Source: Microcebus murinus (Eukaryota; Chordata; Mammalia; Primates; Cheirogaleidae). From it: DNA of 64,000 nt. This document shows, piece after piece, positions 31,141 through 44,317 of this stretch. Location: contig NC_134106.1 in assembly GCF_040939455.1 (NCBI RefSeq), forward strand, positions 44,538,001 through 44,602,000, read 5' to 3'. The notes beneath the pieces were generated by a model. That model saw nothing but the letters and a program-made list of their open reading frames with translations. It had not been told where the DNA came from and did not search any database. Position numbers and translations under genes: made by a program. Positions within the stretch are counted from its first letter, which is position 1, and each line of letters opens with the position of its first letter.

Positions 31141-33154
31141 TGGCTAAGGCCCTTACATGCCTGTGAAGTTTCTTTGCTTTCTTAGGTCAGTGAGTGTGTA
31201 CCCTCAAGCATCTGTGTGGGTGTGGTGGGTGAAGTCTGTTAGGCCACCATGGATATTGCCAATAGCCTGTGGGAGCGGAGCTAAAAACAATCGTGAGACA
31301 GCTTATGGGCCTGCAGCGGCCATTTTGATCTTGGGCAAGATGAACAACCAGAGGGAGCCAGTCAGCCCTGGAGAGACACCGCGCAGGGAAAAGCAGATAC
31401 CCCATCTGTGAGGGAGAGAAGGCTTAGTTTCTGACAGGATGACCTACTGTTTTCTGTTATTTCTGTTATTCTCACAAAACCTTTGCATATCCTCTTATGA
31501 TACCAGTTATATATCTACTCTCCTCACCCACTCCTGCTACACACCCAGTCACCTCCTTCAGGTGGGCTTGAGGTGATTCCTCTTCCAAGATAAGGCACAG
31601 CACCGTTGCTGTGGGATTCTTTCAACACCTCCACACAGGGCTCAGATGGGCCAGACACGTCCCTTTGACATTCTCTCTGTGGTGACTTAGATTTACGTTT
31701 CCAGGTATCCCCTTTTACTAATCTCTTCTAAGTAATTTCATTCCTTTATAAATCTCCTTTCCTGAAATTCTCCTCCCATCTCCCTCTTCTGAAGTTTAAC
31801 TCTCTTCTTAGAGCCTTTGGTCTACACAGATTTACGGAAGTGTCTTGTATAATTGGGTCAGGGATACTCATCTGCAGCTAATTTTGCACTTTTCATGCAA
31901 TGCAGGCTTTGCTTTAGGGTTAAGTAATGTATTATAATTCTGTTTGATAAATAATAACAGTAATTATTTATCAAACAGAAATTCCTTTTTTGAATATATG
32001 TATTTCTTAGAAATTTATGGCTATGTTCTCCTTAACTAATTCATGTTTTTACTTTTGTTATTCTATTGTCTAGTCTAAGGCTTGCAAACTGGCAGTTGTT
32101 TGTTGACTTTTACTTGGGCTGATGCATCCTATCAGGAGGGAATAAAGTTGTCATTGCATTGCTTTAATGTAAGCTTGCAACATTACATTGGGGCACATTA
32201 CATATGATGGGGCACATACACTCTGCCTCCTCACCCTCTTCTTATACCTGAAACTTCCCATGTTTCTATTAACTCCCCTGTCCTCGAAGGCATTTGAGTT
32301 TTAAGTTTGGGATCTTGGGCTCAAGATATCACTATAATTCTATTTGCTTTCAAATCATTTTCCTAAATATTCAAAATGTATGACATTGTGAATTAAAGGC
32401 AGATACCATGAATTGTAATTTAGATCTGTTATTTACTGCCATTGTTGGCCATGCTTGGAAAACTATTTGAATTATTTTCCTATCCAATTAAAACTTTTTT
32501 TTCAAGTCCTATGATGTTTCTAAAATGCTTCTATCCAAATCATGTTATCATACATTTTTGCTTAATTAGTTGCCAGTCACTTCGCTTAAGGTCTAATTAG
32601 TAAATAATATCTCTATTGTGTTTGATTCAAAATGAGTGTACTAAAAGGCACTTTGAAAATAAGATAATTTATCCTCTATAATTTGACAGACCTAACACTC
32701 ATAGTTTTCACAAATAACATCCTTTATTTATACCAGGGGCCTATTAGCATTTTATAAACTCTCCATGGTATTGATGCCTCTTCTTTGTTACCCTGAAACA
32801 GGTGTACCAACCTATTTTCACTTTAGTTCAGTCTAATCCTCTTTGTGATCTTTTCCATAATCTCAGAGTAAATGAAATTCACCTACTACTTGCTCCAAAA
32901 TATAATTTAGAAATGCAAACTAAGTGTTCCCCTCTAGGGGGTGCAATCTATTTTAAACTCTTACTATGTGTAATAATAAGCTATAAACCATAGAGGGAAC
33001 ATTCATAGGTTCTATCCATTTTGTTTAAGGCAGGTTTTTTGAGTGCTTTGAAAACTCTGTAAATTTGATGGTAGCAGTGTTTTCTTCAAGTTACAAAACT
33101 GACATAATTTTAGAATGTACGCAATAAATTTATTTTTGTTATGATTTTGGGCAT
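31141..33154. other. Unassigned sequence with one perfect hairpin
   Basis: 31200-31440 is GC-richer (CAGCGGCCATTTTGATCTTG) and may be an L1 5'-region or LTR remnant. The remainder is unrecognised. The hairpin at 31938-31980 is listed separately. Confidence 0.35.
31938..31980. repeat. Perfect inverted repeat, 18-bp stem and 7-nt loop
   Basis: TTCTGTTTGATAAATAAT (31938-31955) and its exact reverse complement (31963-31980) are separated by AACAGTA. AT-rich. Could be an end-to-end remnant of a small inverted-repeat element or a chance palindrome. No poly-T or expression signal is associated. Confidence 0.9.
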
Positions 33155-33671
33155 TGTGTTAATCAGGGTTCTCCAGAGAAGCAGAACCAATAGTGTGTGT
33201 ATATATATATGTAGAGAGAGAATATGTATGTGTATATATGTATTATATGGAGAATATATAGATAGGGGTATATATGTACATATGTACATATATTAATACA
33301 TATACCTCAAGTTGTTATATGTTTGTGTGTTTATATGTATATAAACAGAAAGAGATTTTAAGGATATGGCTCATGCAATTGTGGGAACAAGCAGGTTGGA
33401 ATTCAGGGCTCGAAACTCAAGCAGAGTTTCTATGTTCCAGTCTGGAAGCTGAATTCCATCTTCTCTCAGAAGCCTCAGTCTTTGCTTTTAAGTTCTTCAG
33501 TTGATTGGATGAGCCCCACCCACATTATGGAGGATAATTTGCTTTATTTAAAAATCAACTGATTGTAAATGTCAATCACAACTAAAAAAAAACCTTCACA
33601 GCAACCTCTAGATTAAAATTTAACCAAACAGTTGAGTAACATAGTCTAGACACATAAAATTTGCCATCACT
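33155..33671 (-). mobile_element. MLT2-type ERVL solo LTR
   Basis: Plus strand begins TGTGTTAATCAGGGTTCTCC, AGAGAAGCAGAACCAATAG, then a TA/TG-rich stretch. Later come GATTGGATGAGCCCCACCC, ACATTATGGAGGATAATTTG and ACACATAAAATTTGCCATCA. This is a complete MLT2 LTR in reverse. A perfect 5-bp target duplication GGCAT (33150-33154 and 33672-33676) sets both ends. Internal genes are absent, consistent with LTR-LTR recombination. Confidence 0.9.
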
Positions 33672-35530
33672 GGCATCTTGCATATGTGATATTGTCAATG
33701 TAGGCATGAATCAAATTAAAGATAATGGTAGCTAGCTAGGTATTTTAGTAACTTGGATTCAATATTTTGAACTCTGCAGTAGTAAAGATGCTAATGTATA
33801 CCTTAGCACTCCAAAGTTGAGTGAATGAGACATGAAACATAGAAACCATGAACCATACTGCTTACCAGTTTGGATTTTTTCCAGAATATTTTTGGGGTCA
33901 GTCTTCTACAATGGTATTGTTTTAATTTGTTCTTTGAAACTTAGCTTTCAAGTTCTTTGTGTGCATTCAATATTGGGCAACTTTGAGTACATACTTAGAA
34001 TAGTGGCCAAAATGTGGATTAGAGAGAGAAGGCTAATTAACTTGTTATCCTGTGTAATTTCTGCAATCCTAAAATTGTTACAACACACAATGTTCCAGGA
34101 CCTCACACAGATCCGTAAAATGTATCTTCTGGGTTATGTTTCCCATGTGGTTTGTGCCTCCAGCTCAGGGACATGTCAAGCCTGCTTTTCCGCTGGCCCA
34201 CACGATCCAGTTGGAGGTCTTCTCGTTGCACTCACCCTCAGATTTTGTTTCTGTCACCAAGTTTTTATTTGTCTTTTGTAGTTCAATGCACACTAGAAAA
34301 AAATCTTTTTAGTTCTCTTTGTCTCTGCAGTCCTAAAGTGGTCCTTCCTCTCTCCCTCCCTACTTCTCCCCTCTCTTTCTCTCTGATTTTCTCATTTCTG
34401 ATCGTGATGTTAATAATATACTATCCTTAATCTTGTGTTTCTTATATTCACTTTATGTGGCAGGCGTCAACTACGTTTTTCTTTTCTGCGGTGTTATAGT
34501 TTACTTTTTAAATCCCTAGAATGGTAAATGGAGAGTGTGTGTGTGTGTGTGTTTCTTTTTAGTTGTCAGAGCTTGATCTCTACGTGACTTTCCATTAGTT
34601 CAGCATCATGTGAGTCCCAGGGTTGGGCAGGAAATTAGTTTTTGTCTAGAATAGCAGGATACAACAGAAATTATTTTTTTTAGCTCCAAAGACCTCTTTG
34701 CTCTCAGAAGAACAAATTGAAATAGTGGCTTAGTGATTGACTTAACTCTTTAGACAGCCTGCTGATAAGAATTTGTGTTTAGACTTTGAAAAAAGGAAAG
34801 ACTTTTTTTTTTCAGGGCTCAATAGAGGTTCCAGTGATACAGAAGAGTAAGAAGAAAAATTATTATTTGTGTATTGTGTATTATTATAGTATTGAGCAAT
34901 ATTCTGTGTCATAATCCAATTTTATGGGATTAGTCGTGTGTCAGATTGTATCCTTACATACGATTGTGTGATTGTGTGTGCGTTTATGTTCACTGAGGCA
35001 ATCCTAAACTTTATTGGCTTTTACTTTGATTTTTCCTTTACTAAAGAAAAGTATTGAGGAAATGACAAAAACAATTTTTTGCTTTTACTTTTTTTTGGCA
35101 TACTCAACTTTTTCAAACTGTTTATTTTTACAGATGTATTTCATCAGTTCTTAAGAATGAAGCTAGGAATGTTTGCTGGCTCCTAGGTTAGTACCACCCA
35201 GAAATTGAAAAAAAAAATCTGTTTTCTTAAAATTTGATATTTAGGGGGAGGTAGGGAATCTTTCCACTTTTGTGAACTATTAGATTTTTTTTTAAGTATT
35301 TAATTCATTTTTCATACTGCTTTTTAATGTACTGCTTATCTTAATTCTGTATTGGCTTTTGGATTCTTGTCTTGGGTTTATTTACTCATTATTTTGTAGT
35401 TAATGATTTTTCTGGAATAGAAGAGGGATAAAAATTGCTTACATTTTATTTTCTCTGGAAAACTTGAAGATACTTACTGTTCATACCATCTTAGAATTGT
35501 TTCTTATCATTCAGAGAGCATCCTCTAGAG
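33672..35530. other. Unassigned sequence
   Basis: The plus-strand frame at 33832-34281 (149 codons) has no recognised domain and is hydrophobic in parts. A pyrimidine-rich segment lies at 34340-34395 and a short GT repeat at 34535-34551. No gene is called. Confidence 0.4.
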
Positions 35531-35757
35531 CAGGGGTCCTCAGACTCTTTAAACAGGGGACCAGTTCACTGTCCCTCAGACCATTGGAGGGCTGTTGGAG
35601 AGAGTGGCGCACATTCCACACATGCGCACTGTGGGCCCAGGACGAGTGGGCTGCTAAGCAGGACAGGCAGCGGCGGCAAACACACCTGGCGGGCGGGCTG
35701 GATAAATGTCCTTGGAGGGCTGCATGTGGCCCGCTTGCCGTAGTTTGAGGCCGCCTG
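35531..35757 (+). mobile_element. Short nonautonomous hAT element, copy 2
   Basis: 227 bp. Ends CAGGGGTCCTCAGACT and AGTTTGAGGCCGCCTG. Perfect 8-bp target duplication CTCTAGAG (35523-35530 and 35758-35765). Internal CCAGTTCACTGTCCCTCAGA, CTGCTAAGCAGGACAGGCAG and GGGCTGCATGTGGCCCG are shared with the reverse-oriented copy at 19571-19762. Noncoding. Open frames at 35464-35903 run through it. Confidence 0.9.
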
Positions 35758-35765
35758 CTCTAGAG

Positions 35766-37838
35766 GTTAGCCTCCAAGGATATCGATACTTAATAATCAG
35801 CTGTGACTCTGATCAGTCAACAAGTACACTTCTTATAGAGTATTTCTTATGTAATGAAAATATTAAACTATTGTTCTCACATATTTCCTTTAAGCCAGGC
35901 TAGCGTAAGATGAGTTGAAAAAATGACCTGGAATGGTTCATTCCTTCATTTGGCAAACATAGATTAAGCCTCCCAGTGGTGGCAGGCTCCCCGTGTCTTA
36001 ACGCTTCAGAAACTGACAGTTCAAGATAAAATGAAAGTGCTTACAATTTAGTGAGTGACCGTTACAAAAGAGGTTCCTTTTCCTGATTGTGCACTACCAT
36101 TTCTGGCCATTTCCACTCTGTACCTGCCGCTTTGAGCTTTGATGTTGGGGAATAATGCAGAAGCAAGGATGCAGAGAAATTTATTTTGAAATCGAGTAGT
36201 AAGATTAAAGCCAACGTAGAACCGTGGTACTGCACTCCTTTCTCTTAAATGCTTGATAAAACTAATGTATGCCATATAGCAGTGTACCCCAAGTTGAGAA
36301 ATATATCCCATCCTCTTGAAGAAAAATAAAATTCTTGTGGACTTTCAGTGTTGACTGAAATTGTTTTTATTATAATCTTATAATACTTATATTGCTTGTT
36401 ATATTATTTAATATGCACAAACATAAAACTGCATGTAATTGTTATGCTTTTAATTTCATATAAAATAAAACCAAAATAAAATTACAGATTAAATATAAAT
36501 AGGAAACAAAACCGTTGCAACTCAAATGAACAACATTAGGATTCAATTCCAAATCTATTGATTTAATGGGATGGGTGTCACTGTTTTGCTGAAACAGTTG
36601 TTGATTTGGATTATAGTAAAAAGATGTTGCCACAAGTCCAATTCTGTGGGTCATCTGTTTCTGTATTTGTATTTTGCCAATACTTATCTGATAAATGCCT
36701 GTTTGCATAAGTATGTTATTCAAAATAAAAGTAATACCTTTTAGTTTCTAATTGGAAGTTATGCTGATCAAGCCTTATCTTTAGTAAAACTCCATGAATA
36801 GATTTCAAATAGCACATTAAAGATGTATCACTTAGTAACTCTATAAAGCTTCACCACCTAAAGGTAAAGTTAGCCTGATTGACATCTTCATTAAATAGTA
36901 TCTAATGCAATTACTGCTGGAATCAGGAATTAAACAATTATATTTTACTTATTTATGACCATACTTATTTCCAATAAATTGATATGAGTTGGTACACACA
37001 GAGATGACACCGGTCTCTCTGACATCTCTGCTTATTTGGATCATAGGGCCTTCCAGTCATACGAGTTTCCCTGATGTCAATGACATAAACTCAGTTGTAC
37101 ATACAAACCACTGCATAAAAATCTTGGCATTAAAACAAAAAAACCTCATAGCAGTACTCAGTTGCATGGGGTCATCCAAAAGTTGCAGACTATCTTTAAA
37201 TTCCTTTTCATGGATTATCATAAAAATAAAACAAAAAATATTTTTTAAAACATCAAGTATTAGAAGATCCATAAATTTGAGAACTACTGCTACAGAGTGC
37301 TTAATAGTTTCCTGATGATAAAAAAGTTTTTTTTTTTTTAAATTGGGGTCCAAACCAAATTTCTGTATATTTAAACTTATAGTTTTTCAATTATAAATCC
37401 ACTATTAAAACATAGCATTACAATGATATTTAACTCAGATGTTCAGGGCCTGGCATACAAAATATGTATTATAAATAATTTTGATATGTCATTGGTTTTA
37501 AGAGCGAAAACTAACTGCTGGTAGTTCTTGCTCTGCTAATCTAACCTACTGAGCATCTTGATCTATGCAGCATGGCTAAAAGTTTGACTGGGAAGCTCAG
37601 CTTCGTGTCTTCTGTATCTAGTCCTGGCTATGGTCAGTGTTGTCAGTTCTAGGCTTGTGTATATAATTTTCTATTTTATTTTGGGAACTATGATGCTCAA
37701 GTTTTCATGAATTACTGGTTATATTTAATTTTAATATTTAAATATTAGAAGTGATTCACTTACCAATGAATAAATATAGGTCTAGACTCACCAGTTTTTT
37801 TCCTACCCTGTCTGTGTTTCAAATATCTAAATGATATA
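35766..37838. other. Unassigned AT-rich sequence
   Basis: Possible hAT end-like sequence TTTGAGAACTACTGCTACAG near 37277, unconfirmed. No gene recognised. Confidence 0.4.
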
Positions 37839-38180
37839 GCCGGGCACGGTGGCTCATGCCTGTAATCAGAGCTCTCTGGGAGGCCAAGGCGGGCAGATTG
37901 CTCAAGGTCAGGAGTTCGAAACCAGCCTGAGCAAGAGTGAGACCCCTGTCTCTACTATAAATAGAAAGAAATTAATTGGCCAACTAATATATATATAGAG
38001 AGAAAAAATTAGCCAGGCATGGTGGTACATACCTGTAGTCCCAGCTACTCGAGAGGCTGAGACAGAAGGATCACTTGAGCCCAGGAGTTTGAGGTTGCTG
38101 TGAGCTAGGCTGACACCACGGCACTCACTCTAGCCTGGGCAACAAAGTGAGACTCTGTCTCAAAAATAAAATAAAATAAA
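37839..38180 (+). mobile_element. Dimeric Alu, strepsirrhine type
   Basis: GCCGGGCACGGTGGCTCATG, TTAATTGGCCAACTAATATA and GACACCACGGCACTCACTC. Tail is (AAAAT)n. Probable target duplication TAAATGAT on both sides. Confidence 0.95.
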
Positions 38181-38956
38181 ATAAATGATGTCTACCATTT
38201 CTTTGTCCATATATTGCATTATAGTGCCCTCTCTTTCTTATACAACTTTAAGACTCATTATTTCCATCTCTAATTGACCAGCGGGGTAGAACATAGTCAG
38301 TGCTTGAAAATGCAAATAGAGCAGATCTGTATGCTTGAGATGCCAGGACCTCTGCTTTCTTTCTCTTTTAGTCTTTTCTAATTTATTTCTAACAGAATTT
38401 CAATCATGGGCATAACATGTTTGCATTTGATTGTGATCTCCAACCACTGCCTGCCATAGTGCTTGGCACATAGTAGGTGTTCATTGTAAGTGAGTGAAGG
38501 AATCAACAAAGAAGAATGAATGAATTTGGTGTACCAGTAGTAGTGATGGTGTGGCAGTGTTAGGTTTTTAGCAGCAGCAAATTTTGGATTGTTTTTCATT
38601 TGAAGCTGAGACTGTCTTACTGATCTTTGTGTTACCTGAGCTTTTATTTATTTTTGGAGATATAGGAATCTTTGGGAAAATTTGTTAATTCCTTTGACTA
38701 ATGTACATAGAGTAAGTATGATCTTTGGATAACCCAGTGGATATTCATTGCCTTTTACATTACAGGAAACAATGGTCACATATCAAATTGCATAGAATTC
38801 CTACTTTGTATTGCTTTTCAATTTTAGTCTGAGTTCACCTGTCATCCTGGGACCTCAGATGTAATCTTTTCCCTGCACAGCTGCCTCAGAATGCATCTCC
38901 TTATGCTGTACTGGAGCTGGAATAACTCAGCTATGATAATTTTAGTAGTAGTCTGT
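38181..38956. other. Unassigned; short L2/MIR-like tail near 38440-38500
   Basis: AGTGCTTGGCACATAGTAGG and TGTTCATTG resemble an L2/MIR 3' tail. The rest is not recognised. Confidence 0.4.
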
Positions 38957-39699
<743 letters not shown>

Positions 39700-41110
39700 T
39701 AGAAGATACCACGCACTTTTTTTTTTTTTCCAAAAATGTCTTGGTTATTTTTACCACAAGAACTTAAAAATACTTCTTATTTATTACTCAGATAATACAT
39801 ATTTACTTTTAGAAAAATTAGAAGATATAGATTAAATACAAAGAAAAATACCCATTATAATGCCATCTAGCAATAGTTGCTATTGAGATTTTGGCATATA
39901 TTCTTCCACACTTGTAATTGCACAATAAATTATGTAAATTTATAGCTAGGTATATAATTTTTATAAATCTGGAAGCATACTATGCATACTTAAGTATGTA
40001 ATCTTTTTTTGTGAATATCTTTCCAGGTCAGTAAACATTATATATATCCCCATGATCATTATTAAGGCTGAATAAGACGATCTATTATATTGATGTATAA
40101 AATAAATACATTTATTTAATAAAGCTCTTGCTCCTGAAAATTAGGACATTTTTAAATTGTCTTTTATACTTGTTTATTGTAGAGTTAGTGCCAAAGATAA
40201 GTCTTACATTTCTATGTGTCCAATCTGTCAGTCTTGTTATGGTTTCTGCATTTGGGATCGTGCTTAGGAATTCCTACATAATACAAATATTTTAAAATTA
40301 TTCAGCTCTGTTTTCTTCTAATACTTGATGGTTTCTATTTTAACACTGAAAACTTTAACCAATGTAGAATTTATATTACATACTATGAGGCAGGAATCTA
40401 ATTTTTTCCAAAACACTTTGTTAAATAATTCATCCCTCCACCAATTTAAGATGTTAGTTTTCTCATAAACAATAACTCAGATGAACAATTTGGTTGCTTC
40501 CTGGACTTTTAAATTTAGTTCTGTTTGATCTATTCCTGTAACAGATTTGTACTGTTTTGATTATTGAGGGTTTATAATATGGTCCAATTGATGACTAGTT
40601 GAGCAAAACTCCTTTTCTCAAAGTTTTTTGGCTAGTCTGACGGCTGGTCATCTTCCAGTTCGGTTTAGAATAATTTGTTAGATTGCAAAAATTTTTTTAT
40701 TGGAATTATGTTAAATATGAAGATTGATTTGAGGAGAATGGCATACTTACAATATTTTTCCATCAAATAATATGAAATATATCTCTATTTATTCAAGTCT
40801 TTCTTGTTTTTTCCTTTTTTTAAGCTCCTAATGACTTTTTTTTAGTTTTGGTCATATAGCTATTACACATACTTGTTTAGTTTGTTTCACAATATTTTAT
40901 TTTTTGTTTCTGTTGTGAGGGAAAGCCTTTTCTCATATTTTCTGATGATTGGTAGTACAAATATATGTGAATTTGATTATACTTGTTTTATATCCTATCT
41001 GTAATCATTTATTTGCTGTAATAGGTTTTTATTTTATTGGGTTTTCCATAGAAACAACTATTCTATTATTTAGAGCTCATTTCCCTTTCTTGACTCATTG
41101 CATAGGTTCA
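39700..41110 (-). repeat. Old L1 (3'-UTR-like and ORF2 fragments), minus strand
   Basis: 39700-40160 resembles an L1M 3' region (TTCTTCCACACTTGTAATTG, GAATATCTTTCCAGGTCAGT). 40170-41110 matches ORF2 in reverse (TTCTAATACTTGATGGTTTC, CCTCCACCAATTTAAGATGT, ATTGAGGGTTTATAATATGG). Coding is destroyed. Confidence 0.7.
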
Positions 41111-41202
41111 AACCTAGTCTAGAAAAGTGTTGAAAAACTGTGGTCATAACAAGATTTTCTTAACTTATTTCTGACTTCAAAGAGAGGGGCCCTAGGTCAT
41201 CA

Positions 41203-41340
41203 ATGTCCAATAGAATCTGCACTTATGGGAGTGTCCTCCCATTGTCTAATACATGTGGCTATTGAGCACTTGAAATGTGGCTAATGATACTGAGAAATTG
41301 AATTTTATTTTTATTTAATTTTAATTAATTTAATTTAGGT
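41203..41340 (+). repeat. Nonautonomous DNA-transposon fragment (family unassigned)
   Basis: ATGTCCAATAGAATCTGCAC, CATGTGGCTATTGAGCACTT and GAAATGTGGCTAATGATACT match the abundant mammalian hAT-like family with GTCCAATAGAA ends. Only one end is recognisable. Confidence 0.55.
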
Positions 41341-41507
41341 TGGAGACTAGGTTTTCACTATTATGTTGAGTATTTATTTCAGATGGATCTTTAACATGTT
41401 AAAGCCAGGTTTGGGAAAAGACAATGGGATAAAAGCGAGAGTATTATGTAGGTAATTGTCAAACACATGCCTTTAGCAGGATTGGGGGGGGGGGAGTAGA
41501 AGAGAAC

Positions 41508-41604
41508 AATAACTGAAATGAAAAAAAAAACAAAAGAAAAAAAAAAATTACAAACCATTAGCATTGTAAAAAAAAAAAAAAGAAAAAAAAAATAACTGAA
41601 ATGA
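41508..41604 (+). repeat. Tiny A-rich retroinsertion with 14-bp target duplication
   Basis: AATAACTGAAATGA at 41508-41521 and 41591-41604 flanks 69 bases. These consist of two A-rich tracts around the unique core TTACAAACCATTAGCATTGT. Looks like target-primed insertion of a very short poly(A) RNA end. Confidence 0.75.
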
Positions 41605-41849
41605 GATGAGGGTTTAAAGAAAGCTTGTTTTTGTCTGTCTGTTTTGTTTTTAATACTAAGCATGGACCCAAATCCAACTCTTTATTTATCTTCCTAAATA
41701 TGTAACTTCTCTGTGTTCCTTATTTCTGTTAGTATTGCCACCATTATTCTAGTCCAAAATCTTGTTATCACTTTTTAAAATTCTCTCTCTCCCTTCTCCC
41801 CTAATACTCAAACACTCCTTCACCCCACCCCCATTCCCACAATCTAGAT

Positions 41850-42150
41850 CTTACCCATTCTTCAAGGTCCTTCACAAATGTACCTCCTGCATGAAAGAAT
41901 TCCTTCTTGATCTCCTCAATTAAAAGTAGTTTTGTTATTCATTAAAACTAGTATTTAATCTGTGCCCTTTTTATACCACTTAGTCCTGCACATTGTCCTA
42001 TAACTATTTATGAACATCACTATTAGATTGTAAACTCTGAGGAAATAATCCTTAACTAATGTACCTTTCTACCTGCATGGTCCCTCTGCTGGTGTGCTGT
42101 GTGTGTACTGTATATCTGTGTCAGTAAATATTTAGTAAGTGAATCACAGT
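41850..42150 (+). repeat. L2/L3-like LINE 3' fragment
   Basis: CCCATTCTTCAAGGTCCTTC, CCTCCTGCATGAAAGAATTC, TTAGATTGTAAACTCTGAGG and AGTAAATATTTAGTAAGTGA follow the order of CR1-clade LINE tails. Confidence 0.55.
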
Positions 42151-42369
42151 CCAACTGGTATTAATCGTATATGTTTTGTGTGTCTTTTCTTCAACTGATA
42201 ACTTTTGGAGAACATGGATCATATGTATTGATTTTTGTATCTTCTGTGTACTAGCACAATACTAAGAATTAAACAGCTGATAATTTATTTTTAAATTTTT
42301 ATTCATAAAAATAGTGTTAAGATGTGTCATTTATAATCATGTTTTGCTGCATTTAATGGAAATCCAATT

Positions 42370-42700
42370 AGAATAGCTCAATCAAACAGGATTTTTTTTT
42401 TTCTTTCTCATATAGCAAGAAGTTTGGAGGTAGACAGTGTAGGGCTGGTACAGTGATACCATGATGTCATCAATGTCCCAGGGTTTTTCTGTCCTTAACA
42501 CAGCCTTTGTCTTTGAGATCACATAAGGCTGTTTCATCTCCAGGTATCACATTTATGTTTCTGTCCCTTTCTATTAGAAAAACAGTAGCTTTTCTGGGGG
42601 GTTATACAAATAGACTTAATCTCTTTAGTTAGAACTAGGGTCACATGGGCATCACTGTCTGCCACGGAATTTCAGAAGGTGAGTATTTTTAACTGGGTGC
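42370..42700. repeat. Old interspersed repeat, family unassigned
   Basis: Sequence such as AGCAAGAAGTTTGGAGGTAG, GTGTAGGGCTGGTACAGTGA and GATGTCATCAATGTCCCAGG follows a repeat pattern I have seen but cannot name with confidence. Confidence 0.4.
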
Positions 42701-44317
42701 TTTCCATCCAAGTAAAATTGGGATTATTGGGATTCTTTTTAGAGCAAAGAAAGAAAAAAATGAACCTTGGGAAACCTAGAGTATGTATCTTGGATATGGA
42801 ATTTATACTTAAAACCATTAGGAGCTACAAGGGGATGATAAGATACAAGTGAAATGTTCAACAGTTCAAGACAACTATGTGATAAATTCCATATGGACAG
42901 CCAGACAAAAAGTGCTATCAAAGATTAGGGGTTAGATGAGCTCCCTGGAAGATGGTGTCAACTAGAAAATCTTCAGTGTATGAAGTGGAACTTGAGCAGA
43001 CCCTTAAAAGATGGGTCAAATATTACACAGCAGCATTGGATGCTTGTTTTGCAAGTGAGAAACAAAATGTTTAAGATATGTTTTTGAATCAGTAGAGTTG
43101 GCTTAGCCAGAAAAATGCAGTCATATTATCTGGCAGTAGAAAATAAGGTTGGAAAATAAGTCGGGACAACGTAACAGAGAGTTTTGAATGCCACCATGAA
43201 GAGTTTGGATTTGAGATTGTTCAGATCAGCAGATCTATTGGAGGTTTCTGAAAAGAGGAAAATATGAGGAAGTAGAATATAAATGATATATGTTAGACTT
43301 TAACAGAATAATTCACAGATTCATTCATTAGAATTAATTAATCTCTAATGCTACCACCTAACTAGTAGCTAAGTTCATAACAGTTTTGACCAAAACACTT
43401 GGTTCTAAGAGGTCTCCAATACCTAAAATAGATTTTTACAATTATTATATTTAGGACCCTGAGTTATAAAACAGTGAAGCTCTAGAAATAAAATTTTCTA
43501 TTAAACTTATTTTTTATATTACCAAGGAATTCTCTGTTTCTGTTATCATTACAATATATATTTTAAATGTTATGTCAGAATATTTTATTATATTAATGTC
43601 TATATATAATCTTTCATAATTAAAGTCACTTCTCTAAGCTTGCAATGAATAATTTATAAAATGATGACAGAAAACAGATTGGTGTATTTTGACTAAAAGT
43701 GCTTTTGTTGTTTGTTATTTTCTAAACCTAGAATTTTAAGTTTATTGAAAATACTTAAATTTCAAAGCACTTTATATTGAATAAATGTTTTATTTTCCTT
43801 TTTAAATCAATCATAATATAATATATCTTGTAGTTTCTTTTAAATAAGTGAAGTGTGTTAGAGATTTCACCATATACACTTCTGAATTTTTTAAATGACA
43901 GGCATTTATTCAACTGGAAATCTCATAAAATAATGAAAATTTATCTTCTATTTTAATAAATGGTATTAATTACTTTTGGTGGTTTGACATAGCAGTTGGA
44001 ATAAAGAGACAGTCTGATTCAACTGAAACACATAAAATATGCTTGAATTATTTCCTATATAATTATAATGAACATCTGAAGTCCAAGTTACCTCATTTAT
44101 TTAGTATTTGGAGTATTAAGAAATTTTCATTTCAGAATATCAAAATTAATGCCTCATCTCTCCAGAAGAGGTTCTTAATTACCATAAGATCTTTCCTTTC
44201 AGAGTCTCATGAATGTGAATTTCATTCCATGTAAAAATACAAATATATAAATAGTTTATTGCAATTACTCCCAACTAGGTGAAATTTTAGTATTCATCGT
44301 TAAGTACTTTTTGATTT
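42701..44317. other. Unassigned AT-rich sequence
   Basis: No gene or repeat recognised. Confidence 0.4.

Noticed and set aside
31938..31980. Hairpin as a microRNA precursor
   Set aside because: The stem is only 18 bp with a 7-nt loop, shorter than a normal precursor; kept only as a hairpin.
33832..34281. 149-codon plus-strand open frame
   Set aside because: Hydrophobic, low-complexity in parts and without a family match; consistent with chance in T-rich DNA.
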